Positions 17,899-28,697 of a stretch of 49,198 nt of DNA are shown here, piece by piece; position 1 is the stretch's first letter, and each line of letters starts with the position of its first letter. Source of the stretch: Candidatus Gastranaerophilales bacterium (GTDB lineage: Bacteria; Cyanobacteriota; Vampirovibrionia; Gastranaerophilales; Gastranaerophilaceae). A model generated the notes under the pieces. It ran no database searches. It was given only the letters and a program-made list of their open reading frames with translations, and was not told the DNA's origin. Made by a program: the position numbers and the translations under genes. Location: the NCBI GenBank assembly GCA_944322855.1, contig CALUQG010000004.1, positions 94,013 to 143,210 on the forward strand. Reading direction: 5' to 3'.

Positions 17899-18325
17899 AA
17901 AATTTTCTGTTCATTTCTCTTTTGAGTTTGTTAAATTCTGCAAGCTGTTTTATGATATCATCTTTTGTTTGTTCTATGCTGTGTTTGTAATTTTTTAGTG
18001 TATTTAGTGTTTCAGATATATTAAACGGAACTTTTTTGCTAACAAAGTTATAATTTCCGACTTTGAGATTAGATTTAACAAAAAAATCTTTTTCTTTGTT
18101 GCTTATAACATTTATAGTAAGTTCTTTTTCAGGACGCAGTTTATTTATAACTTTTTTAAGAAAAGATGTTTTTATTTGACTTACATTTCTTGTCTTATCA
18201 AAATTTCTTACACTTTCAAGCATAAGACTGGCTAAGTCATCACCGTACATTTTTCTGCAGTTGTTTATTGCCTCTTTAGATACAAAAACCCTGGTAGGTT
18301 TGTGCATTAATTTTAAAATTCTCAT
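17888..18325 (-). CDS. Hypothetical protein
   Basis: About 145 residues from the ATG at 18325, chosen because AGGAA lies ~7 nt upstream; a longer frame begins at 18370. It is basic and mostly helical, with LKLMHKPTRVFVSKEAINNCRKMYG at the start (quoted in part: LMHKPTRVFVSKEA) and a likely coiled coil over the last 45 residues (TLNTLKNYKHSIEQTKDD). There are no membrane segments or signal peptide. It converges on recF with an 11-bp overlap. I recognise no family. Confidence 0.65.
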   Translation of the reverse strand: MRILKLMHKPTRVFVSKEAINNCRKMYGDDLASLMLESVRNFDKTRNVSQIKTSFLKKVINKLRPEKELTINVISNKEKDFFVKSNLKVGNYNFVSKKVPFNISETLNTLKNYKHSIEQTKDDIIKQLAEFNKLKREMNRKFFRI

Positions 18326-18420
18326 ATTTTTATTCCTGTCAAAAAATATTAATGCATGGATAAGTCCCATACATTAATATTTTTGATAAAGTTTGGACTT
18401 ATTCTTAATTTTTATTTACA

Positions 18421-19701
18421 TTAAGGACGTATTCTATCCATAAGTCTCGGGAACGGAATAGTTTCTCTAACATGGTGCAAACCGCAAATCCATGCAACAG
18501 TTCTTTCAATACCCAGACCAAATCCGGCATGTTTACAGCTTCCGTATTTTCTCAGATCAAGATACCAGTCAAAGACTTCTTCGGGCAAGCCCTGCTCTTT
18601 AATTTTGGCTTTGAGTTTATCAATATCTTCTTCACGCTGGCCTCCGCCGATGATTTCCCCGTATCCTTCCGGTGCAATCATATCAACGCATGCTGCTTTG
18701 TCTCCGTCTTGTTTCATATAAAAAGCTTTTATTGCCATTGGATAGTGGTGAATCATAACTGGTTTGTCGAATTCTTCGGAAATTAATGTTTCTTCATCGC
18801 CGCCGAAATCCGCACCCCATTCGGTGTCATTGCCTTTTTTGTGAAGAATTTCTATGGCTTCGTCATAAGAAATTCTCGGGAAAGGACGTTTGATATTTTC
18901 AAGTTTTGATATATCTCTTTCCAGAACTTCCAAATCTTCTCTGTTATTTTTAACAACTTCCTGAACAATATATTCAACAAACTCTTCAGCAAGATCCATA
19001 TCGTCATAAATATCGAAAAATGCCACTTCCGGTTCAACCATCCAGAATTCTGTAAGGTGTCTTCTTGTTTTGGATTTTTCTGCACGGAAGGTAGGACCAA
19101 AGCAATATGCTTTGCCGACAGCCATAGCTGCTGCTTCCATATATAATTGTCCGCTTTGTGTTAAATAAGCGTTTTCGTCAAAGTAATCAACTTTGAACAA
19201 ATTTGTTGTGCCTTCACATGCATTTGGTGTAAAAATGGGCGCATCAACCAGTGTAAATCCTTTATTATCAAAAAAGTCTCTTACGGATTTAATAATTCTG
19301 TGACGAATTCTCAAAATTGCTTTTTGTCTAAGTGAACGAAGCCACAGATGACGGTGTTCCATCAAAAAATGTGTGCCATGTTCTTTTGGAGTAATAGGAT
19401 AATCTATAGATTCCCCTATAACTTTTACATCGGTTGCATCTATTTCATAACCGATTCTTGAGCGGTCATGTTTTTTCACAGTACCTGTTACTTCAACGGA
19501 TGATTCTTGAGTTATTTTGTCAGCAAGACTGAAAACTTCATCTGAAACATTACCTTTGAAAACAACCGCCTGTATTTCTCCTGTTCCGTCTCTAAGCTGT
19601 AAAAAATGTAACTTTCCGCTAGAACGTTTGTTGTACAGCCATGCTTGAAGCGTGATTGTCTGCCCTTCATATTTGGCAATGTCTTCGATGTAAATTTTCA
19701 T
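18421..19701 (-). CDS. asnS: Asparagine-tRNA ligase
   Basis: The class II synthetase has 426 residues. The N-terminal OB fold contains [22 protein letters not shown] in its opening part. The core has [31 protein letters not shown], motif 2 [17 protein letters not shown] and motif 3 [23 protein letters not shown] is typical of AsnRS rather than AspRS. GAGGTAG precedes the ATG, and a good promoter lies upstream. Confidence 0.95.
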   Translation of the reverse strand: MKIYIEDIAKYEGQTITLQAWLYNKRSSGKLHFLQLRDGTGEIQAVVFKGNVSDEVFSLADKITQESSVEVTGTVKKHDRSRIGYEIDATDVKVIGESIDYPITPKEHGTHFLMEHRHLWLRSLRQKAILRIRHRIIKSVRDFFDNKGFTLVDAPIFTPNACEGTTNLFKVDYFDENAYLTQSGQLYMEAAAMAVGKAYCFGPTFRAEKSKTRRHLTEFWMVEPEVAFFDIYDDMDLAEEFVEYIVQEVVKNNREDLEVLERDISKLENIKRPFPRISYDEAIEILHKKGNDTEWGADFGGDEETLISEEFDKPVMIHHYPMAIKAFYMKQDGDKAACVDMIAPEGYGEIIGGGQREEDIDKLKAKIKEQGLPEEVFDWYLDLRKYGSCKHAGFGLGIERTVAWICGLHHVRETIPFPRLMDRIRP

Positions 19702-19733
19702 AATTACTACCTCATAATATTAATTACCAGATT

Positions 19734-19762
19734 ATTATAGCCAATAGAGACATCGAGTACAA
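19734..19762 (-). promoter_or_regulatory. Promoter of asnS
   Basis: On the minus strand TTGTAC (19762-19757) and a perfect TATAAT (19739-19734) are 17 bp apart. The predicted start lies about 25 bp before the asnS ATG. The gene on the other side is divergent. Confidence 0.65.
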
Positions 19763-19830
19763 GAATTAAATCCCCTCTATATTCTTTTTTATTATGTAGT
19801 ATTATAGAAAAAAAGAAAGGGAGTAGTCTT

Positions 19831-20034
19831 ATGTTCCATGTATACACACAGAAAAAAGGAGCTGAATTAACAAAAACTCTGGTTAATGATTTTTCTGATC
19901 TTGAAGAAGCATTTGCCTGTGCAGAAAAATCAATCGAAGGTAAATCAGACTTAAAATATATCATTGAAGAGACCTCAGGACATTTCAACAGCTATGGTGA
20001 ACTGCTGGCTGATGTTGTTGCAGAAAGTGATTAG
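19831..20034 (+). CDS. Small acidic protein of unknown function
   Basis: The 67-residue product has a clear ribosome binding site (GGGAG ahead of the ATG) and lies 32 bp upstream of pgi on the same strand, so it is very likely a real gene cotranscribed with pgi. It starts MFHVYTQKKGAELTKTL and has a central DLEEAFACAEKSIEG helix. It has no Cys pair, membrane segment or known motif. I recognise no family. Confidence 0.7.
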   Translation: MFHVYTQKKGAELTKTLVNDFSDLEEAFACAEKSIEGKSDLKYIIEETSGHFNSYGELLADVVAESD

Positions 20035-20066
20035 TATTATTTAGACAAATAAAAAGGAGAAAAACA

Positions 20067-21368
20067 GTGTTAACAAAAAACTCTGATATTACAGCAAACT
20101 TTTCAGGTGTTGATTTTTCAAAATATTCATCGAAAGTTTCAGATTTTGTAAAAGAATTTGCATCAAGAGCAAACCAAAAAGGACAGTTTTTAAACTGGGT
20201 AAATCTTCCTGCAGAACAATTAAAAAGAGTTGATGAAATTTATGAAATGGCACAAAAATTAAAAGATGCCACAGGTGCTGAAAAATTAAGTGTTATGGGT
20301 ATCGGCGGTTCAAAACATACCGTTGAACATATGCTTTCAATTAACGGTTTAAACATCAAAGGCGACAAAATTGAGTTTTACTCTGATGTTGATTCTGCCA
20401 GCCTGGAAAGATTTTTGTACAAAATTGGAAATGATGTAACTAAGTCAAACTTTTTGATTGCATCAAAATCAGGTTCCACTTTTGAAACAAAAGACGGATT
20501 TTTAAGAGTTTGGGCAATGCTCGAAGATGCTTATAAAGCTCAAGGACAAAGTGAACAAGAGGCAAAAAAATCTGCAAACAAACACATGATTGCAGTAACT
20601 GATGCAAACGCAGAAAAAAGCGAACTCAGAAGAACATCAAACGAAAACAACTGGCTCGGTGATTTATTTATACATGATGATGTGGGCGGAAGATTTTCTG
20701 CTTTTGATGATCATGCTTTATTCACTCTGGCCTATGCAGGTATGAAAAAAGAAGACATGAAAGCAATGCTTGAAGCTGCTCAGGCTATGTCCGAAGCTTC
20801 TTTGTCTGACAGTCTCGAAACAAACATTGCTCTTAAAGAAGGTATTTTCTGGGCTGATGCAAAATTGAACGGTATAGAAGCTTCAGTTCATCAATATATG
20901 GGTGCAATTTTTGAAAATACAGTTTACTGGCACGCTCAAATGCAAAATGAATCAGTAAAAGATACTCTGAAACAGGTCGCAAAAGTGCCTGATGCTATGC
21001 ACCACAGTGCAGAAGCTCATTTCAATCCAGCTAATAAGCTGGTTTTTGCATTGACTGTTCCTGTTGATTGCGGTGTGTGCAAAGAAAATGCTGATGCTTA
21101 TATCGGAGCATTGACAAAATCTTACGAAGTTACCGGCGCTACTTTTGTTGAAAATGTTCAAACAAAAGGAATGGGCCTTACTCCGTCAGCAGCAGGTGCA
21201 ATGACTCAACTCAGAGCTTTTGCTACAGTTTATCAAGAAATTGTTCAAAAAATAATGACAGGAACTTCATTCCCCGAAGTTCTGGATAGCGTATTGCAGC
21301 CGCACGTTGAATTCTACAAAAAGAATTTAAAAGGCGGTGTTGTTGTACCGGGAAGAATTTCTAAATAA
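20067..21368 (+). CDS. pgi: Glucose-6-phosphate isomerase
   Basis: The 433-residue enzyme of the SIS fold interconverts glucose-6-phosphate and fructose-6-phosphate. VMGIGGSKHTVEHM near residue 77 and IASKSGSTFETKDG near 130 form the sugar-phosphate sites. DDVGGRFSAFDDHALF is the conserved region with the active-site Arg, and the C-terminal QTKGMGLTPSAAGAMTQL follows. The start is GTG at 20067, with AAGGAG 8 nt upstream. The length fits the short bacterial PGI form. A bidirectional-looking terminator follows. Confidence 0.92.
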   Translation: MLTKNSDITANFSGVDFSKYSSKVSDFVKEFASRANQKGQFLNWVNLPAEQLKRVDEIYEMAQKLKDATGAEKLSVMGIGGSKHTVEHMLSINGLNIKGDKIEFYSDVDSASLERFLYKIGNDVTKSNFLIASKSGSTFETKDGFLRVWAMLEDAYKAQGQSEQEAKKSANKHMIAVTDANAEKSELRRTSNENNWLGDLFIHDDVGGRFSAFDDHALFTLAYAGMKKEDMKAMLEAAQAMSEASLSDSLETNIALKEGIFWADAKLNGIEASVHQYMGAIFENTVYWHAQMQNESVKDTLKQVAKVPDAMHHSAEAHFNPANKLVFALTVPVDCGVCKENADAYIGALTKSYEVTGATFVENVQTKGMGLTPSAAGAMTQLRAFATVYQEIVQKIMTGTSFPEVLDSVLQPHVEFYKKNLKGGVVVPGRISK

Positions 21369-21380
21369 ATTCAACTAAAT

Positions 21381-21425
21381 AAAAAAGAGACTTGCAATTT
21401 TATTTTGCAAGTCTCTTTTTTATAT
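21381..21425 (+). terminator. Strong terminator after pgi, probably bidirectional
   Basis: AGAGACTTGCAA and TTGCAAGTCTCT form a 12-bp stem around a T/A-rich loop, with A-runs on the left and T-runs on the right. It lies between the convergent pgi and the minus-strand gene ending at 21437, and could serve both. Confidence 0.9.
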
Positions 21426-21436
21426 AATTATAAATT

Positions 21437-21811
21437 TTATGCCATCAAGCCGCCGAATTCTTTTGGTTGAACTTTATTTTTGTCGTCTTCATTTTGTCCG
21501 CCCTGTTGAGGTTTTGCGTCTTGTTGTTCATTCATAACGGCATAATATTGTTTGAATTCTTTTTCGCATTCAGCCATTTTTGTTTGGAGTTCATCAACAC
21601 TCATTGATGTTGCACCAAATGCATTCCCTGTTGTAGAGCCTGTTTCGCCGCCGTTTTGTTCAGCCTGAGCAAGCTGGGTTTTGTATTGTTCATATTGATC
21701 AAAAACTGTTTGAGCCTTTTCTACATTTGCTTTCTGCTGGTTTGATTTCGGGCCTGATGCTTGAAGTCCGTTTGCTTTAATTGATTGTAACATTCCAAAT
21801 TCAATTGCCAT
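21437..21811 (-). CDS. Gln-rich small hypothetical protein
   Basis: The 124-residue protein is rich in Gln, Asn and Gly. Residues ~25-50 and ~70-95 look like helices (NVEKAQTVFDQYEQYKTQL; ELQTKMAECEKEFKQYY), with a Gly/Thr linker between them and a disordered tail ending PKEFGGLMA. There is no signal peptide. GAGAG precedes the ATG. The layout recalls small secreted or export-apparatus-related helical proteins, but nothing specific is recognised. Confidence 0.65.
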   Translation of the reverse strand: MAIEFGMLQSIKANGLQASGPKSNQQKANVEKAQTVFDQYEQYKTQLAQAEQNGGETGSTTGNAFGATSMSVDELQTKMAECEKEFKQYYAVMNEQQDAKPQQGGQNEDDKNKVQPKEFGGLMA

Positions 21812-22016
21812 AATTTCACTCTCTTTTCTTAAAACATAAATCTAATTATCACTCTTGTATATATAAAGTATATACAATTTAAAAAATTGCCTTTTTAATA
21901 AGCAAATGCATAAAATTTCTTAACAAAACTTTGTATTTTGAGAGAGAATACCGTTAATAGTGAATATAGGCAATATTATTTCTAAATAAATTCATATGAT
22001 TTATGGAAAAATAAAA

Positions 22017-22292
22017 TTATAAATCGTCGTTGTTATAGTTGACATTTAAAAGGCTTACGATTTGTTCAAGGGGCATACCCAATCCTTTTGAATATTTTAC
22101 GAGTGTAGAAAATTTTGTATCAACAAGACCATTTTCAACCCTTGAAACAGTTGCTGTTGTCATATCGTTTTCGTATGCAAAAATATTTAAAGAAAGCCCC
22201 TGGCTCTCTCTTAAAAACCTGAGAAGATAACCAAAAATCTTTATCAGTTCTTTTTCATCAAGTTCCATATCCGTAATTATATTTATTTCCAA
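22017..22292 (-). CDS. XRE-family helix-turn-helix regulator
   Basis: The 91-residue protein has a Cro/CI-type HTH: FLRESQGLSLNIFAYENDMTTATVSRVENG, seen here as LRESQGLSLNIFAYE then TATVSRVENG, followed by KFSTLVKYSKGLGMPLEQI. It is a single-domain DNA-binding protein of plasmid or phage-regulator type. The first codon would be TTG at 22292; an ATG at 22268 is an alternative, and neither has a strong ribosome site. It stands alone, with ~200 bp of AT-rich DNA downstream that holds no gene. Confidence 0.85.
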   Translation of the reverse strand: MEINIITDMELDEKELIKIFGYLLRFLRESQGLSLNIFAYENDMTTATVSRVENGLVDTKFSTLVKYSKGLGMPLEQIVSLLNVNYNNDDL

Positions 22293-22366
22293 AAGAGGTA
22301 TATTACATACATGTAATTTCCGTTGGGTTTAGTAAGTGTTTTGGGTTGGATAATTAATATAGACAA

Positions 22367-22407
22367 CAAAAAACCGGGCATTTAACACAGTAAATGTCCG
22401 GTTTTAA
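22367..22407 (-). terminator. Terminator of groL
   Basis: AAAACCGGGCATTTA and TAAATGTCCGGTTTT form a long stem with one G-U pair around ACACAG. On the minus strand it ends in a T-run, 24 bp past the groL stop. Confidence 0.9.
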
Positions 22408-22430
22408 AAGATATTTGAATGTGCTTAAGA

Positions 22431-24083
<1,653 letters not shown>

Positions 24084-24121
24084 TTAACAAATTATTTTTA
24101 TCAAAAATTTTCTGATATTTC

Positions 24122-24409
24122 TTATTCAAGAACTCCGAGAACATCTCTTACAGAAAGAATTTTGAATGTTTCGTCTCCTATTTTCACATCTGTTCCTGCA
24201 TATTTTGCAAAAAGAACAACTTCGCCTGTTTTTACATCCATCTCTTCTCTTTTGCCGTCGTCAAGAATTTTTCCGGGGCCGACTGCAATAACTTCACCTT
24301 TTTGTGGTTTTTCTTTTGCAGAATCCGGAATAAATATGCCGCCTTCTGTTTTTTCAGTATCTTCTATAACTTTAATAACCAATTTGTCTGACAATGGTCT
24401 GATTGACAT
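24122..24409 (-). CDS. groES: Co-chaperonin GroES
   Basis: The 95-residue protein begins MSIRPLSDKLVIKVIE. The mobile loop TEKTEGGIFIPDSAKEK contacts GroEL, and GEVIAVGPGK is the conserved core. It forms the heptameric lid on GroEL. AGGAGG lies 6 nt ahead of the ATG. No CIRCE element is found upstream; two AT-rich inverted repeats are there instead. Confidence 0.98.
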   Translation of the reverse strand: MSIRPLSDKLVIKVIEDTEKTEGGIFIPDSAKEKPQKGEVIAVGPGKILDDGKREEMDVKTGEVVLFAKYAGTDVKIGDETFKILSVRDVLGVLE

Positions 24410-24471
24410 AGCGTCCTCCTTTTTGTGTATACTTTCTCATCATTTTTTTCTAACTTAATACTTTTATATCA

Positions 24472-24522
24472 TTTGAATTTCAAAATAATTAAAATATTAA
24501 TGAAAAATTAATATTTTAATTA
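24472..24522. promoter_or_regulatory. Inverted repeats in the groES upstream region
   Basis: TTTGAA and TTCAAA flank one base at 24472-24484. Immediately beside it, a perfect 16-bp AT-only inverted repeat (24486-24501 and 24507-24522) has a 5-nt GAAAA centre. The site lies between the methyltransferase stop (24551) and groES (24409). It could be an operator for heat-shock control, or a weak terminator of the gene upstream. The usual CIRCE sequence is absent. Confidence 0.45.
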
Positions 24523-24550
24523 AATAAATACATTTTGTGTAACATTTTCC

Positions 24551-25927
24551 TCAGACAATTTCAAGCCACGCAACAGATTCTATATGATATGAGTGGCAAA
24601 ACATATCCACAGGCTGAATATATTTTGTTTTAAATCCGTTTTCATGCAGATATTTTAAATCTCTTGCAAGAGTGGACGGATTGCAAGAAACATAGATTAT
24701 TGAGGTTTTGGTAAGTTTAATTGCATAATCTAAAGAAGCTTTTTCACAGCCTTTTCTTGGCGGATCAAGTAATGTCACGTCAAATTTTTCGCCTTTTTGA
24801 ACAAGTTCTTCAAAAATCTCTTTTGCGTCACCATTTAAAGCTGTAAGATTTTTAATCCCATTTAATTTTACATTCTCAGCCGCATCTTTTGTTGCAGATG
24901 TCGCTTCTTCTACGGAAACAACTTCTGATGCAGCATCACTCAGCCAAATTCCAAAACTTGAAACTCCGGAATATGCATCCAAGAGTCTTGGTTTTTGATA
25001 ATTTTTCAATATAATATCTTTTACCGTATTAAAAATATTTTTTGCAGAGCCAATATTCACCTGAAAAAAGCTGTTTGCAGAGATTTTGTAGATTTTGTCT
25101 TCAACTTTTTCGGTAATATAATTTTCACCATCAATTTTCCTTGTATCGTCTGTCATAATCAAGTTTGATTTTTGGGTATTATAATTAATCAAACAGCCTT
25201 TTATATGTGCAAATTCTGTAATTAGTTTCTTTGAAAGTTTTTTAAATTTGTCGTTTAATTTTGTATTATTAACCACGAAAATGACTATACATTCATTCTC
25301 AGACTTGCTGTATCTGTAAACAATGTGTCTTAAATCCCCTTTGTGAGTTTTTTCGTTGTAGCCTGAAATATTGAGTTCCTGAGCGGTTTTTCTTATAAAT
25401 TCCGTAATTTTGTCTATAATTTTAGGCTGTATCGGGCAGTATTTAATATTTACAAGTTCATGAGAACCTTTTTTGTAATAACCGGCAATAATGCGTTTTG
25501 AAACTTTTGTTTGCGTAACCGGATACTGAATTTTTGAGCGAAACTCTCTAATTTCCGGACTTTTTATCACCGGTTTTACTTCAATATCACAGGATGTAAT
25601 TTTTTTTACGGTTTCTTCTACAATACTTCGTTTCTGCTCAAGCTGGAAATCGTAATCTATAAACTGCCATCCGCAGCCTCCGCAAACATTATGAAGAGGA
25701 CAAAACGGTTTTACTCTGTGCGAAGACGGTTCTAAAATTTCCTGAATTTCCCCTTGCGCATAGTTTTTGTTGGCTTTAGTTATTTTAACTTTAAGTTTAT
25801 CCCCGGGGCACGCTCCGTCAACAAATACAGGAACCCCCCCAGCCCGTGCTATTGCAGAACCTTCATAGACAAGTTTTTCAGGTATTAATTCAATTTCGTC
25901 ACCAATTTTTAAAAAATTTTCAGACAT
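24551..25927 (-). CDS. rlmD: RlmD/RumA-type 23S rRNA uracil-5-methyltransferase
   Basis: About 458 residues from the ATG at 25927. A TRAM domain comes first (LKIGDEIELIPEKLVYEG), then an iron-sulfur site (FCPLHNVCGGCGWQ, with a further Cys in KYCPIQP). The methyltransferase core has LLDAYSGVSSFGIWL, LLDPPRKGCEKASL and the catalytic YVSCNPSTLARDL. Family members make m5U in 23S rRNA, or in tRNA for some bacterial branches; the site is not decided by sequence alone. I chose this start because the upstream glycosyltransferase stop lies one base before it, which suggests coupling. A longer frame starts at 25990 but overlaps that gene. Confidence 0.9.
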   Translation of the reverse strand: MSENFLKIGDEIELIPEKLVYEGSAIARAGGVPVFVDGACPGDKLKVKITKANKNYAQGEIQEILEPSSHRVKPFCPLHNVCGGCGWQFIDYDFQLEQKRSIVEETVKKITSCDIEVKPVIKSPEIREFRSKIQYPVTQTKVSKRIIAGYYKKGSHELVNIKYCPIQPKIIDKITEFIRKTAQELNISGYNEKTHKGDLRHIVYRYSKSENECIVIFVVNNTKLNDKFKKLSKKLITEFAHIKGCLINYNTQKSNLIMTDDTRKIDGENYITEKVEDKIYKISANSFFQVNIGSAKNIFNTVKDIILKNYQKPRLLDAYSGVSSFGIWLSDAASEVVSVEEATSATKDAAENVKLNGIKNLTALNGDAKEIFEELVQKGEKFDVTLLDPPRKGCEKASLDYAIKLTKTSIIYVSCNPSTLARDLKYLHENGFKTKYIQPVDMFCHSYHIESVAWLEIV

Positions 25928-25928
25928 T

Positions 25929-27281
25929 TTATACCGTTTGTTTATCTTGTTCCTGTGTATTTTCTGACTCATTATCAGGTTTGTTTTCAACTATTTTTGT
26001 GACACCGTGTTGAGTTTTTCCCCAATCCATTGTTTTTTTGAAGAAAATTATTTTAAAAACAATAAATACAACTATCGGAAACCATACACAGCAAAGGAAA
26101 ACACCTGTTTCCACAGCCTGTATAACACTTTGAAGTCTGGAAAGATGATTGTATCTTCTCACACTGTATAAAAGTCCGATTGTAAAAAATCCACACACAA
26201 TTACTGACACAAGCAAAGAAGACATAATGCAATTCGGAGACTCTTTAACATATTTAAAAGCCTGAAAACATATTTCGGAAATCATCCAGAACGGCAGTAT
26301 AAATTCAGTGATATATGCAATCATATCAATGCTTACACGCAAAGACATATCTTTTGAAAACAAAACACCCCAGAAATGTTCAAGATATCTTCTGATACTG
26401 CCTTCAACCCATCTTCTTCTCTGTTTAAGAAGAGGAATAAACCTTACAACAGCTTCTTCATACACACACACATCAGCACAAAAACGAATATCCCATCCTT
26501 TTATATGCAAGCGGGTTGACATATCAAGATCATCAGTAATTGTGTAATTATTCCATCCGTTTATATCAAGCAGAGCTTCTTTTTTGATAAGCTCTCCGTT
26601 GCCGCGTAGTTCAACGGCGCCTTTGATAGAGTTTCTGCCGACCTGAAAATGTGTGTCCAATGCGTATTCATTGTCCTGACAACGTGTAAGAAAATTTTCT
26701 TCTCTGTTAATTATGACTTTTCTTGCTTGAACAGCGCCAACGCTGTCTTTTTCAAGATGAGGTACAAGTTTTGTCAAAAAATCAGGTTTAACTCTGGCAT
26801 CTGCATCAAAAACAAGAATTGCTTCCCCTTTTGTCTGCGGCAGAGCTTCGTTCAAAACAGCAGATTTACCCGGAAATGCATCTTTATCTCTTATTATTGC
26901 TTTGACTTTGTCATATTTTTGTTCAAGTTCTTTAAGTTTTTCGGCTGTATTATCTTCGCTTCTGTCATCAATCAGTACAACTTCAAACTTTTCATAATCC
27001 ATTGCAAGAATATTTTCTACTGTTTTTTCAATAACATCCTGTTCATTATGAGCAGGTATCATGACGGATACAAAAGGTTTGTAACTCCAGTTAAGTTCTT
27101 CCGGCTTTTTTTTAAGTTTAATCTTTTGATGTTTTAGAGCAATTTGCATATAGATGCAATAAAGCGACATAAAACCGCATAAAAATAATATTGCCCAGAA
27201 TGTTGACATGTAATTTTGGAATATAAACAAAAATAGCCATAAAAAAGCAATAATTATTGTTAAAACTATTCTTTCAATCAA
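25929..27281 (-). CDS. Membrane glycosyltransferase, family 2 (processive type)
   Basis: The protein has 450 residues. Two N-terminal membrane helices (~5-45) precede a GT-A domain with VSVMIPAHNEQ, LIDDRSEDNT, VFDADARVKPDF, ITDDLDMSTRL and the LKQRRRWVEG motif. This set is characteristic of processive enzymes like cellulose, hyaluronan or poly-GlcNAc synthases. Several helices follow at ~315-425, and an acidic, Gln-rich tail ends it. The product is not predictable from sequence. It could make an exopolysaccharide. No accessory polysaccharide genes are nearby. Confidence 0.9.
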   Translation of the reverse strand: MIERIVLTIIIAFLWLFLFIFQNYMSTFWAILFLCGFMSLYCIYMQIALKHQKIKLKKKPEELNWSYKPFVSVMIPAHNEQDVIEKTVENILAMDYEKFEVVLIDDRSEDNTAEKLKELEQKYDKVKAIIRDKDAFPGKSAVLNEALPQTKGEAILVFDADARVKPDFLTKLVPHLEKDSVGAVQARKVIINREENFLTRCQDNEYALDTHFQVGRNSIKGAVELRGNGELIKKEALLDINGWNNYTITDDLDMSTRLHIKGWDIRFCADVCVYEEAVVRFIPLLKQRRRWVEGSIRRYLEHFWGVLFSKDMSLRVSIDMIAYITEFILPFWMISEICFQAFKYVKESPNCIMSSLLVSVIVCGFFTIGLLYSVRRYNHLSRLQSVIQAVETGVFLCCVWFPIVVFIVFKIIFFKKTMDWGKTQHGVTKIVENKPDNESENTQEQDKQTV

Positions 27282-27465
27282 ACCCGGTCCCTCTAAAAGC
27301 TGTCAGTAATTAAATTATACCAGAAATAATTTTTAACTTTGTAACAATAATAAACAATTCTGTACAAAATCGCAATATTTTAATTTTACAATTATATAAT
27401 TATACATGTATATTTTGCATGCAAAATAAAGGAATATACAAGACTATTATAAGGAATACCACATA

Positions 27466-27954
27466 ATGGGAAGAATAGCAGTTTATCCTGGCAGTTTTGA
27501 TCCGATAACCAAAGGACATCTAGATGTGTTGTCAAAAGCATCAAAGATGTTTGACAGGGTTATTATTGCAGTGTTGAACAACGATGCCAAAAAAGGCTTT
27601 CTTCCTACTTGTGACAGAGTTAGATTGATAGAAGAAGCAGTTAATGAAATGCAGTTATCTAATGTCGAAGTGGACAGTTTTGATGGACTGACTATCGAAT
27701 ATGCAAAAAAAGTCGGATCTGATATTTTAATCAGAGGGCTCAGGGCAGTTTCAGATTTTGAATATGAGATGCAGCTTTCTCAAACCAACAACTCTCTGGC
27801 TCCTTCAATTACTACGGTATTTCTGATTACGAAACCAAAATACAACTTTATTTCCTCAAGTACAGTGAAAGAAATAGCCAAATATGGAGGGGATATTTCA
27901 AAATTTGTTCCCGAAAGTGTGGTAAAATATTTCAATAAACTAAATAATAAATAA
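27466..27954 (+). CDS. coaD: Phosphopantetheine adenylyltransferase
   Basis: The 162-residue enzyme catalyses the penultimate step of coenzyme A synthesis. It has YPGSFDPITKGHLDV (the TxGH nucleotidyl-transfer motif), IRGLRAVSDFEYEMQ and the ISSSTVKEIAKYGGD motif near residue 125. AAGGA lies ~9 nt before the ATG. The DivIVA-like gene follows 21 bp later. Confidence 0.97.
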   Translation: MGRIAVYPGSFDPITKGHLDVLSKASKMFDRVIIAVLNNDAKKGFLPTCDRVRLIEEAVNEMQLSNVEVDSFDGLTIEYAKKVGSDILIRGLRAVSDFEYEMQLSQTNNSLAPSITTVFLITKPKYNFISSSTVKEIAKYGGDISKFVPESVVKYFNKLNNK

Positions 27955-27975
27955 ATCGAAAGGTAAAAATCAGTT

Positions 27976-28581
27976 ATGACGCAACTAAGAATCAAAGAAC
28001 TTTTAGGAAGAGCTAATTTAATATTAGACAAAGGTTTTCATTTTCTTCCGGGATTTGTTATGGTTAAAAGCTCAGAAATGGAAGCAATCCTTGACAGAAT
28101 AGACGCTTCTATTCCGGAAGATATAAAAGAAGCTGAATCAATTCTCAGAAGAAGAGAAGAACTCCAGATGGAAGCACAGCAAAGAGCAGAAAGAATTATT
28201 CTGGACGCAAGAAACGAAGCAGAAAAAATTCTCTCTGAATCAGAACTATTGAGCCAGGTTCAAAGAGAAGCTGAAAAAATTAAAGAACAGGTTCTCTCTG
28301 AATGTCAGGATTTAAGAGAAAGAACTATTGAAGAAGCTAAACAAATCAAAATTCAAGCAGAGGATGAGGCACACAGAACCAAAGAAGGTGCCGAAAATTA
28401 TGCGGAACAAATTTTGAATAATATCGACAATGATTTGTCACAGCTGCAGCAGATTGTAAAAAATGGTCAGTTGTATCTGGAAAAGCTCAGACATTCTGAA
28501 CCTGAGTCTGCGCAATATGCACAATCACAGACATCAAATTACCAGCAGGAAGACTACACTTCTGCAAATTATCCTATGTAA
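27976..28581 (+). CDS. Coiled-coil protein like cyanobacterial DivIVA/Cdv3
   Basis: The 201-residue protein has an N-terminal region of ~50 residues, then ILDRIDASIPEDIKEAESILRRREE (in part: DRIDASIPEDIKEAES). A long coiled coil runs from ~60 to 155, rich in EA, AE and QAE heptads (RAERIILDARNEAEKIL). Then comes YAEQILNNIDNDLSQLQQIV and a disordered Gln/Ser-rich tail. From memory, this order of segments matches the cyanobacterial DivIVA-like protein Cdv3, which acts in cell division. It has no transmembrane helix, so it is not the ATP synthase b subunit. AAAGG precedes the ATG. Confidence 0.75.
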   Translation: MTQLRIKELLGRANLILDKGFHFLPGFVMVKSSEMEAILDRIDASIPEDIKEAESILRRREELQMEAQQRAERIILDARNEAEKILSESELLSQVQREAEKIKEQVLSECQDLRERTIEEAKQIKIQAEDEAHRTKEGAENYAEQILNNIDNDLSQLQQIVKNGQLYLEKLRHSEPESAQYAQSQTSNYQQEDYTSANYPM

Positions 28582-28618
28582 TAAAATATAGTAATATAAA
28601 ATAACTGATTTTTGTATA

Positions 28619-28651
28619 TAAAAGCACTCCCAAAGGAGTGCTTTTGTTTAG
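28619..28651 (+). terminator. Terminator after the coaD/DivIVA-like pair
   Basis: AAAAGCACTCC (28621-28631) and GGAGTGCTTTT (28636-28646) pair perfectly around CAAA, followed by GTTT. Confidence 0.88.
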
Positions 28652-28668
28652 CTGAATTTATGCATAAA

Positions 28669-28695
28669 AAAAGATGCTATTAATGCATCTTTTTT
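28669..28695 (-). terminator. Terminator of the tRNA gene
   Basis: AAAAAGATGC and GCATCTTTTT pair around a short AT loop just past the 3' end of the tRNA. On the minus strand a T-run follows. Confidence 0.75.
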
Positions 28696-28697
28696 AT

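Noticed and set aside
24410-24480. CIRCE element ahead of groES
   Set aside because: TTAGCACTC-N9-GAGTGCTAA or a near match is not present.
27976-28581. ATP synthase b subunit
   Set aside because: It has a similar coiled coil but no N-terminal membrane helix, and the conserved order matches DivIVA/Cdv3-like proteins.
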